Origin: Bacilli bacterium
Lineage (GTDB): Bacteria; Bacillota_I; Bacilli_A; RFN20; CAG-288
Length of the DNA: 64,000 bases
Reading direction: 5' to 3'
Assembly: GCA_900770925.1 (NCBI GenBank)
Contig: CAAGLY010000002.1
Coordinates: forward strand, 107,692-171,691
Part shown: positions 7,481-16,142 of the stretch, in pieces
How the letters are laid out: each line of letters starts with the position of its first letter
How positions within the stretch are numbered: the stretch's first letter is position 1
Notes under the pieces: model-generated
The model's database searches: none
The model's input: the letters and a program-made list of their open reading frames with translations, nothing else
Told to the model about the DNA's origin: nothing
Program-made: the position numbers and the translations under genes

Positions 7481-10234
7481 TTAGTACTGATAACCTTCGT
7501 CGCGGACCTGAGCCTGAGCAGCTGCTAAGCGAGCACCAGGGACACGGAACGGAGAGCAGGAGACATAGTCGATTCCGTATTTATCGAACAGAGCGATAGA
7601 TTCCGGATCGCCGCCTGCTTCGCCGCAGACACCGCAGTGGAGATCAGGGTTGGCTTCTTTGCCTTCCTTGACAGACCTAGCGATGAGACGGCCGACACCA
7701 TCATTATCGATGGTCTTGAACGGATCGAATTCGATGAGATGCTCATCGAGGTAAGGAGTGATGTAAGAAGAGTAATCGTTACGGGAGAAACCGAAGGTGA
7801 ACTGAGTGAGGTCGTTGGTTCCGTAGGAGAAGTAAGCAGCATGCTTACCAATCTGTCCGCCGGTTAAGGCAGCACGCGGAGTCTCGACCATGGTGCCGAC
7901 GATGTACTTCCTCTTCTTATCATAAGCGGAGTTGGCAATGATCTTGTCAGCGACTTCGCTGACTAAGTTCTTGACGAAGACAAATTCCTTCTCGGCGACA
8001 ACCTGCGGGACCATTAAGGAAGCAACGATATGGACCTTCTTGCCAGCCTTCTTGGAAAGAGCCTCTTCAGCGCGTAAAGCAGCCTTGATGACAGCTTCAG
8101 CCTGCCTGCGTCCGATTTCCGGATAGACAACGTCGAGACGGCAGCCACGGAGACCCATCATCGGGTTAGTCCTGTGGAGTTCGGTGATACGACGTTTGAT
8201 CTGCTCAACGGTCTTGCCGGACTTCTTGGCTAAGGAAGCGATATCCTCTTCGTTGTTCGGTAAGTATTCATCAAGCGGCGGATCTAACAGACGGACAGAG
8301 ATGTTGATTCCGTTAACAGCTAAGTACCTGTTGTAGAAATCTTCCTCCTGGAACTTCTCAAGCTTATCGAGATAGCTGACACGCTCTTCAGTGGTGTCGG
8401 AGAGAATCATCTGCTGCCTGATAATCAGACGGTCTTTGCCGCGGAACCTGTGTTCAGTACGGCATAAGCCGATGCCCTTAGCACCGAGTTCGATAGCCTT
8501 GGCGGCTTCTTCCGGAGTATCGGCATTGGCCTTGACTTCGATACGGGCATACTTATCGGCCCATTTGAGAACCTTCTTGAAGTTCGGATTATCTCCGCCT
8601 TCCTTGGTTTCGACAGCACCATCATAGATGCATCCAGTGGAACCATTGAGGGAGATGACATCTCCTTCTTTGTATTTCTTTCCACCGAGTTCCATTGTGC
8701 CTTTGACTTCATCGACCTTTAAGGCACCGCATCCAGTGATACAGGTCTTACCAATCTGACGGGCAACGACAGCAGCATGGCTAGTCCTGCCGCCACGCCT
8801 GGTTAAGACACCCTGAGCAGCGACCATACCGCCTAAATCTTCCGGAGAAGTTTCGGCGCGGACTAAGATTAACTGGGCATTCTTGTCCTTTGCCTTTAAG
8901 GCCTGAGCCTTTTCAGCAGTGAAGACAATGTGTCCGACAGCAGCACCCGGGCCAGCCGGATTTCCGGTAGCGATGGTGACAGCTTTCTTTTCGGAAGCTT
9001 CGACAAAAGTCGGATGGAGGAGCTGATCAAGAGAACGCGGCTCAACACGTAAGATGGCCTCTTCTTCGTTGATTAATCCTTCTTTGACCATATCGGTGGC
9101 AATCTGCAGAGCTGCAGGGCCAGTACGTTTTCCGTTACGGGTCTGTAAGAAGTAAAGCTTTCCGTCTTCGACAGTGAACTCGAAGTCCTGCCTGTCCTTA
9201 TAATGCTTTTCAAGCTTCTTAGCGGAATCGACTAACTGTTTGTAGATGTGCGGCTGCTGATCCTTTAAGGCTTCGATGTGAAGCGGAGTACGGATACCAG
9301 CAACAACATCCTCGCCCTGAGCATTGATTAAGTACTCGGCGAAGATCTGGTTATGACCATCGGTAGGCTGACGGGTGAAGCCGACACCGGTACCGGAGTT
9401 GTCATTCCTGTTACCGAAGGCCCTGGACTGGACGTTGACAGCAGTTCCCCAAGAATAAGGAATGTTGTTCATCTTACGGTAAAGGGTAGCACGTTCATTG
9501 TCCCAAGAATGGAAGATAGCTTCGACAGCGGTCCTTAACTGATCGAGCGGGTTGGACGGGAACTCTTCCTTGAAGGTCTTTTTATAGTATTCCTTATAAG
9601 CAACGACTAACTTCTGAAGTTCTTCGACCGGAACATCCTTGTCGTTCTTGATGCCAAGACGGGTCTTGACATCTTCTAACCTCTTGTCCCTGTCAGTACG
9701 CGGCCATCCCTTGGCAATGTTGGTGAACCTAAGGATGAAACGACGATAGGAATCATAGGCGAAACGCGGCTTTCCGGACTGCTTTGCTAAAGCCTCGACG
9801 GTCTCATCGTTAAGACCGAGGTTGAGGATGGTGTCCATCCTACCAGGCCTAGAGACACGGGCTCCGGAACGGACGGAGACGAGTAACGGTTTCGGACCAT
9901 GTCCGAAGGACTTTCCGGTACGTTCCTCAAGGGCTTTGACGTTTTCCTTGATCTGCTTCTGGATGTCTTTGGAGATCTTGCGGCCATTGTCATAATAAGC
10001 CGTGCAAGCTTCCGTAGTAACAGTGAATCCATCCGGAATCAGGATGCCGATGTGTTTCCTTTCGGCAAGGCCAGCGCCTTTTCCACCAAGCAGGTTCTTA
10101 CGATCCTGGACGGTTGCGCCGGTTCCGTAACCTTCACCGAAGCTGTAGACATACTGTCCCAGCTTGTAGGTGCTGCGCGGTTTCTTGGCCTTAGGGGCAG
10201 AAACTGCTTTAACAGATTTCTTCTTTGTAGCCAT
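7481..10234 (-). CDS. ppdK: Pyruvate, phosphate dikinase
   Basis: 917 residues from ATG 10234, chosen because AGGAGG lies 5 bases upstream; a longer frame to 10279 lacks such a site. The enzyme interconverts pyruvate + ATP + Pi with PEP + AMP + PPi. The N-terminal ATP-grasp domain has KGAGLAE[M] and SVRSGARVS[M]PG[M]MDTI; the phosphohistidine domain has T[M]RGG[M]TSHAAVVAR with the catalytic His; the C-terminal PEP/pyruvate barrel ends with the ELHCGVCGE-type motif (here DLHCGVCGEAGGDP). The AGG codons fall on invariant Met positions, while SVRSGAR and AAVVAR arginines are CGN. With the PPi-dependent PFK in this window it supports PPi-linked glycolysis. It has its own terminator. Confidence 0.97.
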   Translation of the reverse strand: MATKKKSVKAVSAPKAKKPRSTYKLGQYVYSFGEGYGTGATVQDRKNLLGGKGAGLAERKHIGILIPDGFTVTTEACTAYYDNGRKISKDIQKQIKENVKALEERTGKSFGHGPKPLLVSVRSGARVSRPGRMDTILNLGLNDETVEALAKQSGKPRFAYDSYRRFILRFTNIAKGWPRTDRDKRLEDVKTRLGIKNDKDVPVEELQKLVVAYKEYYKKTFKEEFPSNPLDQLRTAVEAIFHSWDNERATLYRKMNNIPYSWGTAVNVQSRAFGNRNDNSGTGVGFTRQPTDGHNQIFAEYLINAQGEDVVAGIRTPLHIEALKDQQPHIYKQLVDSAKKLEKHYKDRQDFEFTVEDGKLYFLQTRNGKRTGPAALQIATDMVKEGLINEEEAILRVEPRSLDQLLHPTFVEASEKKAVTIATGNPAGPGAAVGHIVFTAEKAQALKAKDKNAQLILVRAETSPEDLGGMVAAQGVLTRRGGRTSHAAVVARQIGKTCITGCGALKVDEVKGTMELGGKKYKEGDVISLNGSTGCIYDGAVETKEGGDNPNFKKVLKWADKYARIEVKANADTPEEAAKAIELGAKGIGLCRTEHRFRGKDRLIIRQQMILSDTTEERVSYLDKLEKFQEEDFYNRYLAVNGINISVRLLDPPLDEYLPNNEEDIASLAKKSGKTVEQIKRRITELHRTNPMMGLRGCRLDVVYPEIGRRQAEAVIKAALRAEEALSKKAGKKVHIVASLMVPQVVAEKEFVFVKNLVSEVADKIIANSAYDKKRKYIVGTMVETPRAALTGGQIGKHAAYFSYGTNDLTQFTFGFSRNDYSSYITPYLDEHLIEFDPFKTIDNDGVGRLIARSVKEGKEANPDLHCGVCGEAGGDPESIALFDKYGIDYVSCSPFRVPGARLAAAQAQVRDEGYQY

Positions 10235-10530
10235 TTTTCCTCCTAGAAAAAATAAATCAGGGTTTTCCCTGTTTCCCATTTTATCATAATTAATCCTTAT
10301 TAGTGAATGAAAACTTCAGTTTGAAAACAAAGCGGATTTTTCGTTCCGATTTTTCTTCGGACAAGAAATTCCAGAGCTCTTTTCTTTCTAGGGGGAACGG
10401 AGAAAAAACAGGGTTGTATTCTATCCTGAAAAAAGAAAAAAACAGAGGAAAAAACCGCCGACTTACTTCCCATATTAAGAGAAGGGAATGTGTAGTTGTG
10501 ATAAACTTTCCTTAAGGAGGATTTCTGTTT

Positions 10531-11625
10531 ATGCAGGATAACTTTGATTTTGTCTGTCCGACAAAAATCTATTTCCGTGAAAACGGAGTCGGAGAAATCG
10601 GTAAGATCATCCATGATGATTACCGCTTCGGGAAGGTGTTTCTGATCTATGGAGGTTCTTCTCTGAAAAAGAGGGGGGCTTACGATAAAATCGTTAACTC
10701 CCTGAAGGAAAACCATATCGAATTCAGGGAATACGGAGGAGTCAAGAAAAATCCGGATATCGAGGATGTCAATGCCATCCTTTCTCTCTGCCGATCTTTT
10801 CAGCCGGAACTGATTCTTGCTGCCGGAGGAGGGTCTGTCCTAGATACCGGAAAATCAGTCTGCCACGGCTATTTCTATGAAGGGGATCCGCTTGATTTCA
10901 ATAAGCATCTAGTCTCTCCGTTACATGCTCTTCCTTTAGCCACTATCATCACTCTTTCCGCTTCCGGATCGGAGAGGTCTGATTCCTGTGTCATCTCTGA
11001 TCGGAAACATCATTTCAAAGGCGGATTCAATTGCGTGACGAACTATCCGCTCTTTTCCTTAGAGGACCCTACTCTCACCTTCACTGTTCCTCCTTATCAG
11101 CTCGGATGCGGACTTTCGGATAGGTTTTCGCATTCCTTTGAACGTTATTTTTCTCCTTCTCATGAGCTTGAACCATGTGACGGACTTGCTCTCAGTGTCA
11201 GGAAGAGTGTCGTTTCTATCACGCCCCGTGTCCTTGCTAAGGCGGATGATAGGGAAGCAAAGCGGGCAAGGAGGATTCTTGGCTCTGTCAGCCATAACGG
11301 ATTCACCAGCTTCGGAAAACAGAAGCTTTTTATCGTCCATAAGGCGGAACATAGGCTATCCGGAAAATATCCGGATTTAGTCCATGGACAGGGAATTGCT
11401 CTGTTAAGGCCTGAGTATCTTTCTATCAATAAAGAAAAGTTCTCAAAGAAGATTATCGCTTTAGGAAAAGAAGTCTTCGGCATTGATGGCTTAGAGGACG
11501 ACTGCATCAGGGCGAGGAAGAACTGGCTGAATAGGCTTCCTATTGCCCAGAGCTTTGCTGAACTTCCTTTTGAGATTAAAGAAGAAGATATCAAAAAAGC
11601 CAAGTCTCTTCTTGCTGTCAAATAA
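10531..11625 (+). CDS. Iron-containing alcohol dehydrogenase (BDH/YqhD type)
   Basis: 364 residues. The Rossmann half has GGGSVLDTGKSVC; the helical half carries the metal ligands in LSD[M]FSHSFE and HKAEH[M]LSG and HGQG. SGSE[M]SDSCVI and A[M][M]ILGSVSHNGF match family motifs with Met at the AGG positions. Such enzymes reduce aldehydes to alcohols with NAD(P)H, as in ethanol or butanol formation; the substrate cannot be told from sequence. A strong TAAGGAGG site precedes the ATG. The 296-base gap upstream (10235-10530) is AT-rich and contains no gene I can recognise. Confidence 0.9.
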   Translation: MQDNFDFVCPTKIYFRENGVGEIGKIIHDDYRFGKVFLIYGGSSLKKRGAYDKIVNSLKENHIEFREYGGVKKNPDIEDVNAILSLCRSFQPELILAAGGGSVLDTGKSVCHGYFYEGDPLDFNKHLVSPLHALPLATIITLSASGSERSDSCVISDRKHHFKGGFNCVTNYPLFSLEDPTLTFTVPPYQLGCGLSDRFSHSFERYFSPSHELEPCDGLALSVRKSVVSITPRVLAKADDREAKRARRILGSVSHNGFTSFGKQKLFIVHKAEHRLSGKYPDLVHGQGIALLRPEYLSINKEKFSKKIIALGKEVFGIDGLEDDCIRARKNWLNRLPIAQSFAELPFEIKEEDIKKAKSLLAVK

Positions 11626-11711
11626 GTAAGGTTCAATTGTTAACGAATATTTAGAATTTGGTTTATAATGTTATTTAGTTTGTGTGTGCTATTCCATAAG
11701 GAGGTATTCGA

Positions 11712-12893
11712 ATGGAACAAAAAGAAAGAAAACTCAACGAAGCTCCTCACAACTCCGTTAGGGACTTTAATGCATCCTGGCCGCTTAGGTTTGTGTATCT
11801 TGGCTATCTGATCGGTATCTGGTTCGGTCAGCGTTCTACGGAATCCTTTGTTGTCTCTAACACCTTCTCTTCTAGGACCTATTACCTGATTTCCAGGCTT
11901 GTCGGTATCCCGTTCACCGCGATTATCTACAACCTCGGCAAATTCATCTTTGCTAAGATTGCAGGCTATGAACTGATTCTCTTCAAGTTCCTTGGTTTCA
12001 CCATTGACTGCACCGGAGAAAAGAAAAAAATCACTTTCTCCATCAGGGGTATCATGGATGTCGCTGCTCAGTATGCTCCGAAAGATGACAATACGAAAAA
12101 GAAGCCTGGATTATTATTTGCGGGTGGATTTATCGCGGAAGCCATCTTTGTTGTCATTGCCTTGATTGTTTTCTTAGTCTTCTCTATCCGTGCCAATGAT
12201 CGTTCGGCGGCTAAGATTACCGGCTACACGAGGTTATTCTCTGCTCTGTTCGGCTTTGTCATCCCTCTCTATGAATTGCTTCCGTTCCGCCAGGATAAGC
12301 CCACTGATAGGTTCAATATCTTAGTGACGAAGACTGCGGAAGACAAAGAAGCCTACAACATTGTCCAGATCAACAAGAAGCGGGAAAGGATGGGATTAGA
12401 TTATAGGATTGCCTCCTTCAAGGAATATGAATCCTTCTATAAGGCACGTACCTTATATGGAAGCTATCTTAGCTATCTCTATGCTTCCCAGCTCGAAAAA
12501 GCCAATCAGGTTCTTGCCGAAAGGCGTTATCTGAAGAAGTACTATAACGATGATGACCGCTATCTCGAACCTTCTGAATCCATCTATCTCCGTTACCTTA
12601 TCGGAGATGAGGCCGGCGCCGATAAGATCTATCTGATGAGGAAGAGCGATGATAAGAAAATCGCCCGTACTCCTCAGTTATTATCTAACTACCGTGTTGC
12701 CCTTGAAATCCTTGGCCATATCACGAAAGACCGAGACAGTATCGAAAAGCTGAATCAGCAGTTCAAAACAGCCGTTGAATCCTTCAAAGGCGATTCTGTC
12801 CGTGTGAAGAAGGAGAAAGAACTCTACTTATCCGTCTATAAGGAAGTAGCGAAGAAAGAAGAAATCCTGCATCTTCCGGAATTCAATTTCTAG
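11712..12893 (+). CDS. Membrane protein related to M50 (site-2) proteases, active site lost
   Basis: 393 residues. A segment at about residues 65-95 reads IIYNLGKFIFAKIAGYEL, which lines up with the HELGHxxFAKxxGY helix of membrane metalloproteases found in Firmicutes, but the HExxH is replaced by YNLGK. Three to four membrane segments are followed by a soluble region (about 215-393) rich in Tyr, Lys and Glu and probably helical. Without zinc ligands it cannot be a zinc protease; a scaffold or substrate-binding role is possible. The alignment to M50 is by eye and could be wrong. A GGAGG site and its own terminator make it a single-gene unit. Confidence 0.55.
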   Translation: MEQKERKLNEAPHNSVRDFNASWPLRFVYLGYLIGIWFGQRSTESFVVSNTFSSRTYYLISRLVGIPFTAIIYNLGKFIFAKIAGYELILFKFLGFTIDCTGEKKKITFSIRGIMDVAAQYAPKDDNTKKKPGLLFAGGFIAEAIFVVIALIVFLVFSIRANDRSAAKITGYTRLFSALFGFVIPLYELLPFRQDKPTDRFNILVTKTAEDKEAYNIVQINKKRERMGLDYRIASFKEYESFYKARTLYGSYLSYLYASQLEKANQVLAERRYLKKYYNDDDRYLEPSESIYLRYLIGDEAGADKIYLMRKSDDKKIARTPQLLSNYRVALEILGHITKDRDSIEKLNQQFKTAVESFKGDSVRVKKEKELYLSVYKEVAKKEEILHLPEFNF

Positions 12894-12900
12894 AAAAATT

Positions 12901-12936
12901 AGGCTATTCCTAAAACAATCGGAGTAGCCTTTTTTA
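12901..12936 (+). terminator. Terminator after the M50-like gene
   Basis: Stem AGGCTATTCC / GGAGTAGCCT followed by six T residues. Confidence 0.85.
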
Positions 12937-13053
12937 TTGTTTATCGATCCTTAAATCATAGCGGGGAGGAACCTGCTTAAGGGAAAAAACTTCTAACCAT
13001 GTACTACCCCTTCCCTTGAAAAATTTCTGTTTTTCAATATAATTTAGATTGCT

Positions 13054-13451
13054 GGGGATGTTCCGGTTTCGACAGGCAGGAACGACTTCTGCGTGCAGTG
13101 GAGTGGTGACCTAATCACCGACACAACTACAAGTGCCAAAAAACCTGTTATGTTCCATGCTCCGGCCCTCAGGGCCTGCGCTGCCTAGTCTTAGGACTGA
13201 CTGACGCACTATAGGGAGACAAAGTTTCTCCCATGCATGCCCAATAAGGGTCTCATCAGCTTATTCTTATTGGATTTTCGAGCTGTTCAGGACTGCTCCT
13301 TATCTGCTTAGGAGCATCCGGTCATCTAAGCAGATAGGAAGGATCAATTTCGCTGGTGTCTTTTTCCTTCCGAAGCACAACACCAGACAAACTGTAGTAC
13401 GCATTAGAGATTCCTGTTTGGACACGGGTTCGACTCCCGCCATCTCCACCA
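13054..13451 (+). ncRNA. ssrA: Transfer-messenger RNA (tmRNA), tag frame contains AGG
   Basis: The 5' end GGGGATGTTCCGGTTTCGACAGG and 3' end GGTTCGACTCCCGCCATCTCC + ACCA are diagnostic and pair to form the tRNA-like acceptor stem; CCA is encoded. The tag frame begins at GCC 13135 and reads A-K-K-P-V-M-F-H-A-P-A-L-[AGG]-A-C-A-A before TAG 13186-13188. The terminal -A-A fits a ClpXP/FtsH degron. With AGG as Met the end is ALMACAA, hydrophobic like other tags (for example YALAA); with Arg it would be ALRACAA. Hairpins such as GGCCCTCAGGGCC follow for the pseudoknot region. tmRNA with SmpB rescues stalled ribosomes. Confidence 0.93.
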
Positions 13452-13472
13452 AATCGAATGGTGGTCGAACTA

Positions 13473-13496
13473 CAGTTGTTGAGGTCTTCCTCTACA
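13473..13496 (+). other. Hairpin just downstream of tmRNA
   Basis: The sequence GTTGTTGAGG-TCTT-CCTCTACAAC folds into a near-perfect 10 bp stem 20 bases after the tmRNA CCA. It has no T-run and may be a processing signal or part of a 3' trailer. Confidence 0.4.
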
Positions 13497-13554
13497 ACGG
13501 CACGTTCGGTTTAAAATTAGATGCTTCGTATTTATTCCGGCATCAAACAAAGAA

Positions 13555-13582
13555 GGCGGATCAGTAATGGTCCGTCTTTTTT
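13555..13582 (+). terminator. Terminator downstream of tmRNA
   Basis: Stem GGCGGATC-AGTAAT-GGTCCGTC followed by TTTTTT. It is probably the real end of the ssrA transcript. Confidence 0.75.
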
Positions 13583-13599
13583 CGCCTCCATTCTCATTT

Positions 13600-13939
13600 C
13601 ATTTTATAATTCACAAAATATTTTAAGTATATCTTTCAGCTGATTCCATTGAGTGAAATGATCAGCAGGCATCCTGTTTATCATGAAAGAAACATCAGCC
13701 GTTTTAATGAAACGAGGGATAAACGATATAATGGATATGGCATGAAAATATAGTTTCAGCCATTCAGGAAAGACAGGCAGAGGTCTCTATCTGACAAGCT
13801 GTTCTGGTGATGAATTTATGGCCGATTCAGCTCTATGAGCAACGGGAGAACGATATCGAGTGTAGGCTCAAAAGGAGTATGAATTATCCTATCTGCCTGA
13901 ACGTGACGTGGAAGGCCCGCTTAAATAACCGGTAACTAT
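13600..13939 (+). other. Long intergenic region upstream of ogt, possible structured RNA
   Basis: No convincing gene is present. TATAAT lies at 13728-13733 (weak -35 TTTAAT). Downstream, CAGGCAGA (13774-13781) is exactly complementary to TCTGCCTG (13892-13899), enclosing about 110 bases with inner GAGC/GCTC complementarity, as a folded leader RNA would. Another hairpin, GCTGAT to ATCAGC, lies at 13639-13667. I do not recognise any known riboswitch core. The ogt start codon has no ribosome-binding site, which could fit a leader that controls translation. Confidence 0.3.
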
Positions 13940-14425
13940 ATGATGAGAGAACAAATTCTTAGCATAGATGAAGATTCTTTTCTTCTTCCGCTTCCTATTG
14001 GAAATAGGAAGGCGGTCTTTCAGGGGGATTTTCTCGTTTCTCTGTCTCTGACTAAGGATTCGGCCGGAGATAATCCTCTGTCCGACAGCAGAGCTAGGCA
14101 GCTATTTACTGAAAGGCATGAATATCTTAGAGGAGAACGTAAAGTGGTTGACATCCCTTATCGGCTAAAAGGAACTGCCTTTCAGAAGAAAGTCTGGAAA
14201 CAAATAGAAAAGATACCATACGGAGAAACACGGACATATAAAGATATTGCTTTTTTAGTATCCTCTCCCAAAGCATCTCGTGCTGTTGGTATGGCCTGTA
14301 ATAGAAACCCAATCAGGATTATTGTCCCCTGCCATCGGGTTGTTGGTTCCAATCAGAAACTTACCAGTTATGCGTTTGGTGTTGAGAGGAAGAAGTCTCT
14401 CCTTTCTCTTGAACAGGGTAGATAA
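13940..14425 (+). CDS. ogt: Methylated-DNA--protein-cysteine methyltransferase
   Basis: 161 residues. The C-terminal domain is canonical: KGTAFQKKVWKQIEKIPYGE (helix-turn-helix region) and NPIRIIVPCHRVVGS with the acceptor Cys of PCHR. The protein removes O6-alkyl groups from guanine (and O4-alkylthymine) to its own cysteine in a single turnover. The N-terminal half is short and divergent, as is usual. The start at 13940 has no visible Shine-Dalgarno and could alternatively be the next ATG at 13943. The 3' end belongs to a roughly 160 bp segment repeated at 15981-16142, on the far side of the AAA ATPase gene. The family residue Gly in LTGYAxG is Ser here. Confidence 0.92.
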   Translation: MMREQILSIDEDSFLLPLPIGNRKAVFQGDFLVSLSLTKDSAGDNPLSDSRARQLFTERHEYLRGERKVVDIPYRLKGTAFQKKVWKQIEKIPYGETRTYKDIAFLVSSPKASRAVGMACNRNPIRIIVPCHRVVGSNQKLTSYAFGVERKKSLLSLEQGR

Positions 14426-14462
14426 AGACTTCCTTTTCTTCATAGGTAATATCTTTTGCTTC
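14301..14462. repeat. Direct repeat copy 1 flanking the DUF4143 gene
   Basis: Covers the ogt 3' end and a remnant of the RDD gene 3' end. It is mostly identical to 15981-16142; the best stretch (TATGCGTTTGGTGTTGAGAG and onward through the ogt stop region) is nearly perfect, with divergence at both edges. On the minus strand it encodes a tail almost identical to that of the RDD protein (ITYEEKEVFIYPVQEKGET against ITYEKKEVSISPVQEKGET). Confidence 0.85.
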
Positions 14463-14676
14463 CTGTTTCTGAACGGGGCAAGTCCAGGTCTTTTCTGTTT
14501 CAGTTTTCTTATTGCTGATGATGAGCGTCATACTCAAAAAACACAGGTACTTAATAAAACTGGTCAAAGAGTCAGGAATATTAAGTTCAAAGGCGTCTTA
14601 AACTAGCTTTTCTTTTTGGTTTATATTAAAATGTACTTAATAAAAGTGGTACAGAAACCAGAAAAGATAATTAAAA

Positions 14677-15969
14677 ATGGAAATTAAGAGAACCCGATAC
14701 CTAGAGAGGCTTTTGAACAGACAGCACAATGGTTTCGTTAAAGTGATAACGGGCATCAGAAGATGTGGGAAGTCCTATCTAAGGAATGAAATATTCTATA
14801 AGGCACTTAGAAATGAAGGTATAGATGATGCCCATATTATTAAATTTGCTTTTGATTCTGCCGATGATCTTATTCTTATCGGTGAAGACCTTCAGGAACT
14901 ATTTGAATATAAAAAGAAGGTAGATCCTAAGAAGTTCATGTCTTATGTTTCCCAGAAGAGAAAGGATGACGGAAGGTATTACCTTCTTCTTGATGAGGTA
15001 CAGAACCTCGGTGGATTTGAAGCGGTTATGAATGGATATTTACGGAAGAAAAACAGGGATGTCTATGTCACAGGCAGTAATTCTAAGTTTCTGTCCAGCG
15101 ATGTTCTGACGGAATTTGCCGGACGCGGAGATGAGGTGCATGTCCTTCCGCTTTCCTTTTCCGAATTCTATGCAGACTATCAGGATGGCTTAGATTATGC
15201 GTTTGATGATTACAGGACCTATGGCGGATTACCGGCTGTAGCCTTAATGAAAACACCAGAACAGAAGATAAGCTATCTGAAAACCCAGATTCAGAACGTC
15301 TATCTTAAGGATATTGTTTTACGGAACAATCTTAAATCGGATGAAAGCCTAGGTGAATTACTGGATATTCTTGCCTCCGGCATCTCTTCTCTGACTAATC
15401 CAACAAAGCTTTCTAACACATTCAAAAGCGAGAAGAAGGTTAATCTTGCTCCGCTGACAATTGATCACTATATTACGTTCAGGCAGCAGGCATTTATGCT
15501 TTCTAAAGCAAGGAGATACGATATCAAAGGGAAAAAGTATATCAACACTCCCTATAAGATTTATTTTGAAGATGTCGGACTTCGTAATGCTAGACTGAAT
15601 TTCCGGCAGCATGAAGAAACACATCTCAGGGAAAATGTGATTTATAACGAGTTACGTTATAGAGGATACAATGTGGATGTCGGTGTTGTTGATATCCGGG
15701 AAAATGATAATGGTTCCTTCCTAAGACGTTCCCTGGAAGTTGACTTTATTGCCAACCAAGGAAACAAACTGTACTATATTCAATCGGCATATGATATTCC
15801 CTGCGAGGCAAAAAGGATTCAGGAAACTAAGCCATTTGATAAGATTAACGACTCGTTTAAGAAAATCATAATTGTCGGAAAGAGCAGGAAGCCGAGACGG
15901 ACAGATAAAGGATATCTGATTATCGGTGTTAAGGAGTTCCTATTGGATTTAAATAGCCTCGAAATCTGA
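14677..15969 (+). CDS. AAA-family ATPase with DUF4143 domain
   Basis: 430 residues. The N-terminal P-loop reads TGIRRCGKSYL[M]NEIF (about residues 25-40) and Walker B reads YYLLLDEVQNL (about 104-114), followed by a sensor-like VTGSNSKFL. The C-terminal half (about 200-430) is the DUF4143 region, with a PD-(D/E)xK-like LEVDFIANQGNKLYYIQ. This AAA_14/DUF4143 pair is widespread in Firmicutes and Bacteroidetes, often in accessory DNA, and its function is not known. It stands alone between two copies of the ogt/RDD junction, which suggests that it arrived by insertion. The ribosome-binding site is weak (GAAAAGATAATTAAAA). Confidence 0.85.
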   Translation: MEIKRTRYLERLLNRQHNGFVKVITGIRRCGKSYLRNEIFYKALRNEGIDDAHIIKFAFDSADDLILIGEDLQELFEYKKKVDPKKFMSYVSQKRKDDGRYYLLLDEVQNLGGFEAVMNGYLRKKNRDVYVTGSNSKFLSSDVLTEFAGRGDEVHVLPLSFSEFYADYQDGLDYAFDDYRTYGGLPAVALMKTPEQKISYLKTQIQNVYLKDIVLRNNLKSDESLGELLDILASGISSLTNPTKLSNTFKSEKKVNLAPLTIDHYITFRQQAFMLSKARRYDIKGKKYINTPYKIYFEDVGLRNARLNFRQHEETHLRENVIYNELRYRGYNVDVGVVDIRENDNGSFLRRSLEVDFIANQGNKLYYIQSAYDIPCEAKRIQETKPFDKINDSFKKIIIVGKSRKPRRTDKGYLIIGVKEFLLDLNSLEI

Positions 15970-15980
15970 AACGGATACTG

Positions 15981-16142
15981 CATAGAGAAACCGGATTGGG
16001 ATACTTGTCCCCGGCCATCGGGTTATTGGTTCCGATCAGAAACTTAACGGTTATGCGTTTGGTGTTGAGAGGAAGAAGTCTCTCCTTTCTCTTGAACAGG
16101 GGAGATAGAGACTTCCTTTTTTTCATAGGTAATCTCTTTTAT
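15981..16142. repeat. Direct repeat copy 2 flanking the DUF4143 gene
   Basis: Second copy of the ogt/RDD junction, about 1,680 bases downstream of copy 1. Here the ogt part is a decayed fragment and the RDD part is the functional 3' end. Confidence 0.85.
16007..16108 (+). pseudogene. ogt C-terminal remnant with mutated active site
   Basis: In the frame of ogt this reads VPGHRVIGSDQKLNGYAFG and continues to a TAG stop. The catalytic Cys of PCHR is Gly (TGC to GGC) and nothing of the protein upstream is in frame. It does keep the family GYAxG glycine that the intact ogt has lost. Confidence 0.85.

Noticed and set aside
13054..13600. tRNA gene suggested by GGTTCGACTCC
   Set aside because: This T-loop belongs to the tRNA-like domain of tmRNA. 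I saw no independent tRNA cloverleaf anywhere in the window.
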